Shown here: in pieces, positions 8,323-19,035 of the stretch
Numbering within the stretch: position 1 is the stretch's first letter
Layout of the letters: each line of letters starts with the position of its first letter
Translations under genes and position numbers: made by a program
Assembly: GCA_965226475.1 (NCBI GenBank)
Contig: CBDDDJ010000002.1
Coordinates: forward strand, 1 to 64,000
DNA from: JASLMY01 sp965226475
GTDB taxonomy: Bacteria; Pseudomonadota; Alphaproteobacteria; GCA-2731375
DNA: 64,000 nucleotides
Reading direction: 5' to 3'
The notes under the pieces: model-generated
What the model was told of the DNA's origin: nothing
What the model saw: only the letters and a program-made list of their open reading frames with translations
Databases searched by the model: none

Positions 8323-9564
8323 CTAAATCCTCACGACCTGCGTTTCGGACGGCGCCTGGCATCGGGTATCCGATCCGAGGGCGGCCAACCGACGCTGGGC
8401 GCTTTCCAGTTTTGCGTCGATGGCGTCGTCGTCCTGGTCGGGATCGTGGTGGACGATATAAAGGGTTTCGACCTCGGCGCGATGGGCGAGATCGACGACC
8501 TGCCCGACACCGGAGTGTCCCCAGCCGATCTTCGCGGGATATTCGTCGTCCGTATAGGTGCAATCGGTTATCAGGGCCTGGGTTCCGGAGACGAATGCGG
8601 TCAGCCGGTCGACGTAGTGTGAGTTGTAGTGGGGGGAATCAGGGAGATAGAGTTCATTGTCGGTGATGTAACAGACCGATCTGCCTCCGTATTCGATCCG
8701 ATATCCCAGGCAATTTCCCGGATGGCTGAGCAACATGGTCTTGACGGTAATTCCTTCTATTTCGAGCTTTTCCTCGCCCAAATCCCTGAAGTAAACTCTC
8801 GCCCCGAACTCTTTCAGGGTAATTGGAAAATAAATGTCGTCCATCTACGAGGAGATCAGCTCCCGCATGGTCATATTCGCATGCACCGGGCCCAAGACCT
8901 CGAATTCGTTCCCTGTAGCATAAAGTGGCATGAAAAAGGGTAATGCATTGATGTGATCCCAATGGGGATGCGATATGTAAATTCTGGCTTCCAAATTCGA
9001 TTTATCTTCCGCGGCCAAGGCGTTGGAGAGTTCCTTGATGCCCGTGCCCGCGTCGAATATGAACATTTGTCCCCGTGGCAGGGACAGGGTCACGCAGGAG
9101 GTGTTTCCCCCGTAGCGCAGGGAACGTTTTCCAGCCACCGGCAGGGTGCCCCGCACGCCCCAAAACGTAACCTCCATCTTGTCTTCCAGGATTTGGCCGA
9201 CAACGCCCAACAAACCGGTGGCGTCGATGGGTTTCTCGATGAAGGCATCGGCCCCGAATTTTCTGGCCTGCCGCTTGTCGAATTCGAAGAGCTTGGCCGA
9301 CACTACGATGACCTTGGTTCCGGTCAGGTCCGCATCCTCCTTCAGTTGTTTTACCAACTGCATTCCATCCGTGCCCGGCATCATCAAGTCGACGAGCACG
9401 CAATCGGGACGAGCCTCCTTGACCTTGGCCATCGCATCGGTGCTCGACGTGGAGGACGTGACGTCATAGCCCTCGGATTCGAGGATGCCGGTCAACAACT
9501 CGATGGTGAAGTCGTCGTCGTCGATGACGAACAACCGGGGGGCTCTTCGCGGCCGGTCGGCCAT
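8323..9564 (-). pseudogene. Response regulator fused to metallo-beta-lactamase fold, split by an in-frame TAG (left copy)
   Basis: The first ORF (8845-9564) has a CheY-like receiver domain (FVIDDDDFTIELL acidic pocket, phospho-acceptor Asp in CVLVDLMMPGTDG, Lys in FIEKPID), then the start of an MBL hydrolase domain with the metal-binding motif SHPHWDH. A TAG follows LISS, and the same frame resumes at once with MDDIYFPI and runs to 8323, supplying the rest of the MBL fold (LLSHPGNCLGYRIEYG, ITDCTYTD, IVHHDPDQDD). Family members normally have Gln before MDD, so CAG to TAG is the simplest explanation. A strong ribosome binding site (TTTGGAGG) precedes the ATG. It is the likely partner of the upstream kinase. 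It could be a pseudogene or two separate polypeptides. Confidence 0.85.
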
Positions 9565-11898
9565 TTCACCGTTCCTCCAAACGCCTGGACCTCGTTGGGT
9601 GGCGGGAATACGATATTCGATTTCTTGTCATCAAGCACACGGCGTGGTCGCGCGCGCGGTACCCGGCGGCCGACCCCGGTCGCCTGTCCGCCCTTCGCCA
9701 CGCCGTCACCCCTCCGCCGCATCCAAGCGGGCGGCCGCGCGGACCGCCTCGTCCAAGGCTTCCTCGAAGTTTCTCGCCAGAACGCCGAGTTCTTCCCCCC
9801 GCGCGTCCCGCAATGCGTCCTCGAGCTTCACGGCGAGGCCGTACAATCGGGATGCCTCCAAATTGCCGGCCGCGCCCTTCACGGTGTGGACCAGGCGGTG
9901 GGCTTCCTCCAATTCCGCGTTCGCCAGGTGGCGATGCAGCCGCGAGGCCGAATCGCGATATCCCCGGCCGAAGCTGACGATCAGCCGGCGCAGCAGATCC
10001 CTCTTGCCGTTCAGCCGGGCCAGCGCCAAGGCGATATCGAAAGGCGGCAGCGCGTCGGGTAAACCGTCGATGGCGCCGCCGATCGGGCTTTCCGGGCCGT
10101 CGGCCGCCCTTACATGCAGGGCCCGGTCCACGCCGATGCCCGGACGCGGCTTGATCATGCGATCCAACGCCTCGACCAGCGCGGTCGGGTCGATGGGTTT
10201 GGTCACATGCCCGTCGAGCCCCGCTTCCCTGCCGCGTTCGCGTTCGCGCTCCATCGCATGGGCGGTGAGGGCGATGATCGGGAGCTGCTCGGATCCCAGG
10301 GTCTCGCGGATTTCACGGGTGGCGTCGAGCCCGTTCATCACGGGCATCTGCATGTCCATCAGGACGGCGTCGAAGCGCCGGGGTTCGGCCAGCACCATGT
10401 CGACGGCGATCCGTCCGTTGTCGGCGACGTCCACCGTGACGCCGGCCTCGGTGAGAATTTCGACCGCGACCTGTTGATTGATTTCGATGTCCTCGACGAG
10501 AAGAACGTTGGCGCCTTGGATTTCCCGCGCCACGCGGGGCGAGGTCTGGGGCCCCGAGGCCTCGCTCGATCGCGCGATTCTCCGCCCCAAGGTGGCGGCC
10601 ATGGCATCGAACAGCGCCGACCGTTCGAACGGTTTCACCAGGAAGGCGCCGATGCCGAGCTCGTCGAGTTCGCCGGTCGCGTCGCCGGTGGCGTCGGCGG
10701 TCACCATGATGATCGTCGGTATTTTCGGAACACCCTCGATGTCGCGGATGATCCGCGTCGCCGCGATGCCGTCGATGCCGGGCATCTTCCCGTCCATCAA
10801 GACGAGGCCAGGGGACGGGCCTCCCGGACTTGCCGCCTGCCGTATCAGGGCCACGGCTTCCTCGCCGGAGGCGACGGCGGTAACCCGCGCGCCCCAGTTC
10901 GAGAGGATTCCCGTCAGGATGTCGCGCGAGGCCACGTTATCGTCGACGACCAACGCCTCGAGGCCGTGAAATCCCCCGGGGCCGCCCGATTGGTGGTCGT
11001 CCGCCGCCCGGTCGGCCGGCTTCCCCAGCACGACGGTGAAGTCGAAGGTGCTGCCGACGCCCGGCCGGCTTTCGACGCCGATCTCGCCGCCCATGTTCTC
11101 GACGATCCGCTTGCTGATGGCGAGGCCGAGCCCCGTGCCCCCGAATTGGCGCGTCGTCGAGGTTTCCGCCTGGGAAAAAGTCTGGAACAGGCGCCCTCGC
11201 TGTTCGTCGGTGATGCCGATGCCGGTGTCGCGGACCGAGAACGCCAGCTCGATCTCGCTTCCCACCTCGCGGGTGGCCCGGATCGACAGTTCGACCTCGC
11301 CGGAAGCCGTGAATTTGATCGCGTTGTTGACCAGATTGAGAATGACCTGCCCGAGGCGAAGCGGGTCGCCGATCAAGGATAGGGGGACATCGGGATGGAC
11401 CGACAGGAGTAATTCCAAGCCCTTTTCCACGGCCGGCATCGCGTTGGCGTTGGTGACGTTCTCCAAGACGCCGCGCAGGTCGAACTCGACGTTTTCCATG
11501 TCGAGCTTGCCCGCCTCTATCTTGGCGATATCGAGAATGTCGCCGATGATACCGAGCAAGGCCGCGCCCGAGGCATTTATCTTGGACAGGTAATCGCGCT
11601 GTTTCGGCGACAGCTCCGTCTTCAGCGCCAAGCCGCTGAAGCCGATGATGGCGTTCATCGGCGTACGCAGTTCATGGCTCATGTTGGCGAGAAACAGGCC
11701 CTGCGACCGGTTGGCGCTCTCGGCGGCGGTCTTGGCGTCACCCAACTCCTGGTTCGAGTTTCGCAAATCGGCGGTTCTCGCCTCGACTTGTTCCTCCAGG
11801 GTCTCGTTCGCGTGTCGAAGAGCGAGCGCCGTGCGGCGAAGTACCAGGAAACTGTAGCCGATATACGCCACGAAAAGCAGCGAAACCGTATATAAGAT

Positions 11899-12862
11899 GG
11901 CTCAATTCGTGAATTGTATGCGTCACCTTGTTACGGCGGCGGCGAGGCAGGCTCGGTCATTGGCGCCGGGGGCGAGGCCGACGAGGTGGAACCAGCTCAG
12001 GTAGTTGTCCAGATAGCGGGTGGCGCTGCCGCGGCGGGGACGCAGGAAGTCCTTCAACCGGCTGTGGCGGCTGTTCACCGTCTGCACATGCAGATCGCCC
12101 CGAACCCGTTCCCCCATCGAGCGGTTGAGTGCTTCGTGGCTCACCCCGAGCGCGGCGGCGCAAGGTGGATAGCTCGCGCCACCGTCGGAGACCAGCAGGG
12201 CGTCCTTCGCGACCACCGGGTCGAGAGCAGCCGTGAGCGCCGCCGCGTCGACCCTGGGCAGCACCGCGCTCACCGTCGTCCCGCTCCGGTCCGCCGCCGT
12301 GCCTTGCGTCCCAGCCCGCGCGCGCCCTTCCGGCTCTCCAGGACGTAGGTCTCGTCCGCTTCCACGATCCCCTTGAGCACCTCCGAATCGCTCCGCGCCG
12401 CCGCCAGAAACCGGTGACGCCAGCGGAACGCCGTGCTCACCGCCACGTCGCAGCGCGCCGCCGAGGCCTTCACCGTCTCCCCCTCCGCCAGCGACGCCCC
12501 GAACGACAGCCAGCGTTCCTTGTGGTGCAGGCCCGACAGCGGCGTACCGGTCAGCGCGTTGAAGGTCCTGCCGCAGCCCTTGCACTGGTAGCGCCGCAGA
12601 CCCCGCGCCATACCGCGCGAAACCGCCCCTTCGCTCGCGCAGTGCGGACAGCGCCGGGCCTCGTCCACACCAAGCTCGATCGCGGCCTTCGATGCCTCGC
12701 CTTCGCTCCGGCCCGACAGCACCGCGAGCGCCTCGTGCCGCTGCACGCGCGTCAGCCCGCGCGCCGCCGAAAGCCACACCTGGAAACCCTTGCCGTCCAT
12801 GACCCAACCTCCTGACGTTCCGGGCATTCTATCACAAATGCATACGTTTCACGAATTGAGCC
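11899..12862 (-). mobile_element. IS-A copy 1, IS1595 family, internally deleted (left)
   Basis: 964 bp ending in the inverted repeat GGCTCAATTCGTGAA and flanked by the 8-bp target duplication TATAAGAT (11891-11898 and 12863-12870). A 61-bp internal deletion between CCGCCGCC repeats, relative to the 1025-bp full copies, shifts the transposase frame (the intact N-terminal part is 12270-12800). It is probably movable only in trans. It sits between the sensor region and the second membrane helix of the kinase gene. Confidence 0.93.
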
Positions 12863-13042
12863 TATAAGATTGCCTGATAATACCCCGTGACCCTCTGTCG
12901 ATCATTGAAACTCGCCGAGTAACTTTGGAAAATCGTATCGATCGCGCTTTCGAGCGGGAGCGAAAATATTTCGTTCAGGCGCAAGTCCAGATTTTCCTTA
13001 TACTCGAGAACGATGTCCACATGCCTTTTTAATTGTTCGATC

Positions 13043-13726
13043 CTTGCCTATCCGGTTATCACCCACACCCAGTAGTATCGTAGTGTGTCTCCTTGGACTG
13101 CAGGCAAGGGCCGGCGCAGGCGCATTGAGGAGGCGATCCGGCTAATTCTTGATTGTTCTGAAAACCGAACCGGAGTTTAATTCACGTCACGTACTTAACA
13201 GTCGGGGGACGGAACGGTGGCGACCAAGGGAAAAACGAAGAAACCCACGGCCAGACGGGAAGCTTGATGAAACGACCGTCTGAGCGATTGACGGCACTAG
13301 TCGAAGAAAGCGATGTCGTTGCGAAGAACCCGTCCGCGCCTGTTAGTCTCCTGCCGTTTTTCGCAGCGAAGACGAAGCGACACGCAAGAACGTGATCAAT
13401 CCGTTTACTCCATATGACGTATTGAGCGAACTTGAAAACCAGTTCACAGAGCTATTTGTGAATAATCCGGAAAATCGGTGTCGTTCACCTCCGATTTCAG
13501 ATAAATTTTAATGATGTGACGGTCCTTTATGCAACGTGGCGTTTTGCCAAATCCGACTCAATGATTAGGATTTTCACCACGCTAAAGTGTCGCCTAAAAG
13601 CCGCTACAATGCCGTCCGAGTCCCTGCTCGGCATCGCCAGATATCTCCGCTTCGACCTGCACCGAGCTTTACTCAGGAAAATGCACACTACATATAGTGG
13701 GTGTGGGTGATAACCGGATAGGCAAG
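13043..13726. mobile_element. 684-bp MITE-like element with long inverted repeats, left arm only
   Basis: Both ends begin CTTGCCTATCCGGTTATCAC and continue identically for nine more bases, then imperfectly to about 44 bases. It is flanked by the 8-bp duplication GTTCGATC (13035-13042 and 13727-13734). The right arm carries the empty site, so the boundaries are exact. No transposase is encoded. Inside is a short decayed reading frame on the plus strand (about 13261-13511) with residues such as VINPFTPYDVLSELENQ, spread over frames. It looks like a non-autonomous element or an IS reduced to its ends with captured sequence. The family is not identified. Confidence 0.85.
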
Positions 13727-14246
13727 GTTCGATCTTATCGGAGAGTAGTATCGAGGTTCCTCGATTCCCATCATCCAATCGTCCCAAATCAGCCGCCGCC
13801 TGGCCGCGGATGTTCCGGTTATCAGGTATTGCCAAAACGCATGGCGAAGCTTCATCAGTTCCGCCGTCAACGCCTCGTTTGCATTCTCCGCGTCGACCAT
13901 CATGCCTATTTCGGATGAAATATAGAATAGATACGATGAGGAATTCTTGAAACCGAGTGGTTCGTCTTGAAATCCTCGACGAGTTGGGCGAGTTCGCCGA
14001 CAAGGCCGTCGAAGTCATCGACGGATCCGGCGACATCGGCGTCGAAATTTCCATCTATTTTTGCTTCCCCGTCCTTCAACACCTCGATATTCCGCCGAAT
14101 ATCCGCGAGACTCGCGACGAGGGGGTCGTATTGTGTGCGGCGGTGACAAATTAGACCACGGAAGCGGCGGGATTTGCCCGGCTGCGGGCGGAGTAAAACT
14201 CTGCCACCTGTAGCCTTCGATCCTTTTCGGGATGGAAGGTGGGAGG

Positions 14247-15747
14247 ATGTATACCGTGGACCTTTATCCACGCGTTCGGCTGGCGTGCCATGTTGATGGG
14301 CTGAGTCAGCGAGAGGCGGCGAGTCGGTTTGGCATAGCGCGAGAGACGGTGAGGAAGATGCTCGGGCACTCGGAGCCGCCTGGCTACCGCCGCCGCCAGC
14401 CACCGAAGCGCCCGAAGCTGGACCCCTTCAGGGATATCATTGACCGTATTCTGGAAGAGGACCGAACGGTTCACTGCAAGCAGCGCCACACGGCGAAGCG
14501 GATATTCGAGCGTCTTCGCGACGAGCATGGCTTTGCGGGCAAACAGACCATCGTCAAGGATTACGTCCGGGAACGGCGCCGTCGCCAGCGTGAGATGTTC
14601 GTGCCGCTGGCGCACCCTCCGGGTCACGCTCAGGCGGACTTTGGCGAGGCGGATGCGATCATCGCCGGCGTCAAGCGGCGGGCGCATTTTTTCGCCATGG
14701 ACCTTCCCCACGGCGATGCCTGCTTCGTTGCGGCCTACCCGGCGGCGGCGACGGAGGCCTGGCTGGACGGCCACAACGGGGCCTTCGCCTTCTTCGGCGG
14801 CATTCCCCAATCGATTCTCCACGACAATGACAAGTGCCTGGTGTCGCGCATCCTGCCGGACGGCACGCGGCAACGAACGCGAGCGTTCAGCGGGCTTCAA
14901 TCCCATTATCTGTTCCAGGATCGATATGGCCGCCCCGGCAAGGGCAATGATAAGGGCAAGGTGGAGGGGCTGGTCGGTTACGCCCGCCGGAACTTCATGG
15001 TTCCCATCCCCCGGTTTGCGAGCTGGGACGCCTTCAACGCTCACCTGGAACATCAATGTCGGAGACGGGAAAGCGACGTCTTGCGCGGCCATCGCGAGAC
15101 CATCGGCGAGCGGTTCGGATGCGACCGGGAGAAGCTGATGGAATTGCCGCCGGCGCCTTTCGAGGCCTGCGACAAGGAGGGCACGCGGGTCAATTCGCTC
15201 TCCCTGGTGCGCTATCGGGGCAACGACTACTCGGTGCCCGTCGCCTACGGTCACCAAGAGGTCTGGGTCCGTGGCTACGTGCACGAGGTGGTCATCGGCT
15301 GCGCCGCCGAGGTCATCGCCCGGCACCCACGCTCTTGCGAACGAGAGGACCTGATCTTCGAGCCGATCCACTATCTGGCCTTGCGGGAGCGGAAGATCGG
15401 TGCCCTCGATCAAGCCGCCCCGCTGGCCGGTTGGAAGCTGCCCGAGGCGTACGCCAACCTGCGCCGCTTGCTTGAAGCCCGCATGGGCAAGGCCGGCAAG
15501 CGGGAGTACGTGCAAGTGCTCCGTCTTCTGGAGACCTTTGCCCTTGAGGAGGTGCACGGTGCCATCCGCGATGCCCTGCGGTTAGGCGCCATCGGCTATG
15601 ATGCGGTCAAGCACCTGGTGCTGTGTCGCGTCGAGCGTCGACCCCCCCCGGCTCGACTTGAACGTTTATCCCTATCTGCCGCGGGCCCAGGTGACCACCA
15701 CATCCGCCGCCAGCTACATGAGCCTGCTGGGCGGAGCGGCGCCGTGA
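14247..15747 (+). pseudogene. istA: IS21 IstA transposase, frameshifted near its end (left copy)
   Basis: DDE transposase with an N-terminal helix-turn-helix (GLSQREAASRFGIARETVRKML) and an integrase core (AQADFGEADAI, SILHDNDKC, KGNDKGKVEGLVGYARRNF). I choose the ATG at 14247, which follows GGTGGGAGG; an ATG at 14232 is also in frame. A run of eight C near 15642-15649 (seven in the right arm) shifts the frame at about residue 468, so the last thirty or so residues are replaced and the frame runs on into istB. Only the C-terminal tail is lost, so activity might survive. Confidence 0.85.
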
Positions 15748-16511
15748 GCGACACGCCGCAGGTGTTGCTGGCCCATCACCTGAAGGCCCTCAAGCTGCCG
15801 ACCTTCCTCAGGGAGTACGACAAGCTGGCTCGCCAGTGTGCCAGCGAGGGCGCCGACCACGTGCGCTACCTGCTCCGCCTGGCCGAGCTGGAACTGATCG
15901 ACCGCGAGCGCCGCATGGTCGAGCGGCGAATCAGGCAAGCGAAGTTCCCGACCGTCAAGAGCTTGGACAGCTTTGACTTCAAAGCGATCGCCTCGCTCAA
16001 CAAGGCGCTGGTCCTCGAGCTGGCACGATGCGAGTACATCGAGCGCCGGGAGAATGTGATCGCTCTGGGCAATTCCGGCACCGGCAAGAGTCACATTGCG
16101 CTCGGCCTCGGCCTTGCCGCCTGCCAGAAGGGCCTGTCGGTCGGCTTTACCACCGCCGCCGCCCTGGTCCACGAGCTCATGGAGGCGCGCGATGACAGAC
16201 AGCTGCTGAGGTTCCAGAAGAAGCTCGCCAACCTCAAGCTCCTCATCATCGACGAGCTGGGTTTCGTGCCGCTCTCCAAGACCGGCGCCGAGTTGCTGTT
16301 CGAGGTGTTCAGCCAGCGCTACGAGCGTGGCTCGATCCTGGTGACCTCCAACCTGCCATTCGACGAGTGGACGGAGGTTTTCGGCTCAGAACGCCTGACG
16401 GGGGCGTTGCTGGACCGCCTGACCCACCACGTCCATATCCTGGAAATGAACGGCGAAAGCTTCCGCCTCAAGCAGAGCCGAAGAAAACAGAAACCCGCAA
16501 AAAGCGCCTGA
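15744..16511 (+). CDS. istB: IS21 IstB ATPase helper (left copy)
   Basis: 255 residues from a GTG that overlaps the normal istA stop (GTGA). AAA+ ATPase that assists IstA in target selection. Walker A is GNSGTGKSHIALGLG and Walker B is LLIIDELGFVPL; the C-terminus is Lys-rich (SRRKQKPAKSA). Length and motifs are normal. In this arm the istA frameshift makes the upstream frame continuous with istB, so a fusion product is possible as well as the GTG start. Confidence 0.9.
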   Translation: MSDTPQVLLAHHLKALKLPTFLREYDKLARQCASEGADHVRYLLRLAELELIDRERRMVERRIRQAKFPTVKSLDSFDFKAIASLNKALVLELARCEYIERRENVIALGNSGTGKSHIALGLGLAACQKGLSVGFTTAAALVHELMEARDDRQLLRFQKKLANLKLLIIDELGFVPLSKTGAELLFEVFSQRYERGSILVTSNLPFDEWTEVFGSERLTGALLDRLTHHVHILEMNGESFRLKQSRRKQKPAKSA

Positions 16512-16710
16512 GCGGCATCCGCTTGCCCCCGTGGGCCCACAGGCCCCTCCCACGCGCGCCGCGGCCTTTGCCTGCCGAGGGGCAGTCCACGCCGCGCGTG
16601 GGTCCCTCCCGTGGACTACGGGGACAAGCTCCTCACCGAACCAAAGTGGCCCACTTTTGCTCCGCCACATGGCCGGGTTTTACTCCGCCGTTGACATCGT
16701 ATCGATTGAG

Positions 16711-16767
16711 ATGGCTTATCCCTTTGCTTCCGGTCACACCAGATGTTGATCGGCTCGGCGGCTGGTT
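16711..16767. repeat. Duplicated IS-B end
   Basis: The first 43 bases of IS-B (ATGGCTTATCCCTTTG through GATGTTGATCGG) occur here and again at 17809, separated by 14 bases of other sequence and the IS-A copy at 16776. The outer target duplication CGATTGAG (16703-16710) touches this outer copy, so the element that inserted into the kinase gene had a doubled left end. Mirrored at 43918-43974. Confidence 0.8.
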
Positions 16768-16775
16768 TTAGATAA

Positions 16776-17800
16776 GGCTCAATTCGTGAAACGTATGCAT
16801 TTGTGATAGAATGCCCGGAATGTCAGGAGGTTGGGTCATGGACGGCAAGGGTTTCCGGGTGTGGCTTTCGGCGGCGCGCGGGCTGACGCGCGTGCAGCGG
16901 CACGAGGCGCTCGCGGTGCTGTTGGGCCGGAGCGAAGGCGAGGCATCGAAGGCCGCGATCGAGCTTGGTGTGGACGAGGCCCGGCGCTGTCCGCACTGCG
17001 CGAGCGAAGGGGCGGTTTCGCGCGGTATGGCGCGGGGTCTGCGGCGCTACCAGTGCAAGGGCTGCGGCAGGACCTTCAACGCGCTGACCGGTACGCCGCT
17101 GTCGGGCCTGCACCACAAGGAACGCTGGCTGTCGTTCGGGGCGTCGCTGGCGGAGGGGGAGACGGTGAAGGCCTCGGCGGCGCGCTGCGACGTGGCGGTG
17201 AGCACGGCGTTCCGCTGGCGTCACCGGTTTCTGGCGGCGGCGCGGAGCGATTCGGAGGTGCTCAAGGGGATCGTGGAAGCGGACGAGACCTACGTCCTGG
17301 AGAGCCGGAAGGGCGCGCGCGGGCTGGGACGCAAGGCACGGCGGCGGGGCGGCAAGGCGAAGAAGCGCGGCCTCTCGCGCGAGCAGGTGCCGGTTCTCAT
17401 GGCGGCGGACCGGAGCGGGACGACGGTGAGCGCGGTGCTGCCCAGGGTCGACGCGGCGGCGCTCACGGCTGCTCTCGACCCGGTGGTCGCGAAGGACGCC
17501 CTGCTGGTCTCCGACGGTGGCGCGAGCTATCCACCTTGCGCCGCCGCGCTCGGGGTGAGCCACGAAGCACTCAACCGCTCGATGGGGGAACGGGTTCGGG
17601 GCGATCTGCATGTGCAGACGGTGAACAGCCGCCACAGCCGGTTGAAGGACTTCCTGCGTCCCCGCCGCGGCAGCGCCACCCGCTATCTGGACAACTACCT
17701 GAGCTGGTTCCACCTCGTCGGCCTCGCCCCCGGCGCCAATGACCGAGCCTGCCTCGCCGCCGCCGTAACAAGGTGACGCATACAATTCACGAATTGAGCC
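16776..17800 (+). mobile_element. IS-A copy 2, IS1595 family, full length (left)
   Basis: 1025 bp, ends GGCTCAATTCGTGAA, target duplication TTAGATAA (16768-16775 and 17801-17808). It inserted between the doubled ends of IS-B. The same insertion occurs at 42885-43909 in the right arm. Confidence 0.95.
16838..17776 (+). CDS. IS1595-family transposase (IS-A copy 2)
   Basis: 312 residues from the ATG that follows AGGAGG; an upstream ATG at 16811 is in frame but would leave that ribosome binding site inside the gene. An N-terminal zinc ribbon (CPHC near residue 46 and CKGC near residue 66) is followed by an ISXO2-like DDE core: EADETYV, then LVSDGGASY, then VNSRHSRLKDFLRPRRG. IS1595 transposases mobilise elements with 8-bp duplications, as seen here. 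Intact. Confidence 0.93.
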   Translation: MDGKGFRVWLSAARGLTRVQRHEALAVLLGRSEGEASKAAIELGVDEARRCPHCASEGAVSRGMARGLRRYQCKGCGRTFNALTGTPLSGLHHKERWLSFGASLAEGETVKASAARCDVAVSTAFRWRHRFLAAARSDSEVLKGIVEADETYVLESRKGARGLGRKARRRGGKAKKRGLSREQVPVLMAADRSGTTVSAVLPRVDAAALTAALDPVVAKDALLVSDGGASYPPCAAALGVSHEALNRSMGERVRGDLHVQTVNSRHSRLKDFLRPRRGSATRYLDNYLSWFHLVGLAPGANDRACLAAAVTR

Positions 17801-18020
17801 TTAGATAAATGGCTTATCCCTTTGCTTCCGGTCACACCAGATGTTGATCGGCCTTCTACGTTCCAGGCACGGTTTTCGGACCGTGCCGGGGGATGTGCGG
17901 GAGCTTTTGGACTTGAGGAAGTTGGTTTCGAGTGCTGTCAGGCAGACTGGAGGGCCGGTATTCGGCTCCGATTGAGGCGGATCGGAGGGCGGGCGATGGC
18001 TGGCGCCCGGCCTGCCGGGA

Positions 18021-18959
18021 TCAGACGTGTTGTCCGACGATGTCGCGGTAGTCGGCGGGTCGCAGGCGCGTGCCGATGCCGAGCAGGGTATCGAAAGCCG
18101 TTGCGGTGTGGCGGCGGCGGTTCCAGCGGAACACGAACTCGTCGAGGTAGCGGCGCAGATGGGCGCGGCGCAGGCCATGGAAGGTTCCGAGCGCCCAGCG
18201 CTTCAGGTTCGAGAACACACGATGGATCCACGTCAGCACGAGATGGGCGGGCGTTGCACCGACGACCTTGGGCTGGTGGTCGTGGTCGGGCAGGCCGCAA
18301 TAACCGCTCCAGCCATCGGTAATCACCCGCGCGCCCGGCGCCGAGGTTCCGGCAACGAAGGCACGAAGGCTGCGCGCGGAGAAATCCCCGATCGGCGCCA
18401 GCCGGATGCGGCGTGGCTCGCCCTCGGGCGATAGCTCGACCGCGCCGGCAATGCGCATCTTGCCTTGTGGGCTGCGACCTTGCCCGCCTGTGGCCGGGTC
18501 TTTTGCGGTGCGGAACGGGAGGGTGGCCTCATCAATCTCGATCAGGTCCTCAAGCAGGCTGCGATCCGGATTGACCATGGCACGGCGCAGCTTGTGCAGC
18601 AGGAGCCAGGCACTCTTGTAACTGCCGAGCCCGAGCTGGGCCTGGAGTTGCAGGGCGGAGATACCATTCGAGTGGCTGGTCACGATGTGAACGGCCATGA
18701 ACCAGGTCTTCAGGGGCAAGTGGCTGCGGTGCATGATCGTGCCTGCGGTCACCGAGGTCTCCTTCCCGCAGGCCGCACATTCCCAGCTCGCCCGGCGCCG
18801 CTTCAGTTCCCAGCCCCTGTCATGGCCGCAGGCGGGGCAGACGAAGCCGTCGGGCCAGCGCCTGGCGGCGAGATGCCGGGCACAGGAGGCTTCATCGGGA
18901 AAGCGCGCCTCGAAGGCGGCGCGGGACATGGGGCGGTCATATTTCCAGCGGCTGGCCAT
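18021..18959 (-). CDS. IS1595-family transposase (IS-B, left)
   Basis: 312 residues. Zinc ribbon CPACGHD...CAACGKE (residues about 41-63), then the ISXO2-like core: LIEIDEATLPF, ITDGWSGYCGL, and HRVFSNLKRWALGTFHGL before the final helix YLDEFVFRWNRR. It is distinct from the IS-A transposase. It appears intact here, whereas the right-arm version is broken by an IS256-family relic. Confidence 0.9.
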   Translation of the reverse strand: MASRWKYDRPMSRAAFEARFPDEASCARHLAARRWPDGFVCPACGHDRGWELKRRRASWECAACGKETSVTAGTIMHRSHLPLKTWFMAVHIVTSHSNGISALQLQAQLGLGSYKSAWLLLHKLRRAMVNPDRSLLEDLIEIDEATLPFRTAKDPATGGQGRSPQGKMRIAGAVELSPEGEPRRIRLAPIGDFSARSLRAFVAGTSAPGARVITDGWSGYCGLPDHDHQPKVVGATPAHLVLTWIHRVFSNLKRWALGTFHGLRRAHLRRYLDEFVFRWNRRRHTATAFDTLLGIGTRLRPADYRDIVGQHV

Positions 18960-19035
18960 GACGGAACATTACACGAACATGCTGCCGACGCCCACCAGAA
19001 ACTCAACATCTCGTCAAACCGGGCTCAAAGGGATA

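Larger units (their letters stand above)
14132..16696 (+). mobile_element. IS21-family insertion sequence (left copy)
   Basis: About 2.57 kb, starting TGTGTGCGGCGG and ending in the complement of TGTCAACGGCGGAG, with the repeated sub-terminal motif GGCGGAGTAAAAC inside both ends, as in IS21 elements. The 6-bp target duplication TCGTAT flanks it (14126-14131 and 16697-16702). It lies inside the kinase gene. It carries istA and istB. The right arm has the same insertion at 43989-46552. Confidence 0.92.

Noticed and set aside
14151..15557. 468-residue minus-strand frame in IS21
   Set aside because: Antisense of istA, which has clear HTH and integrase motifs.
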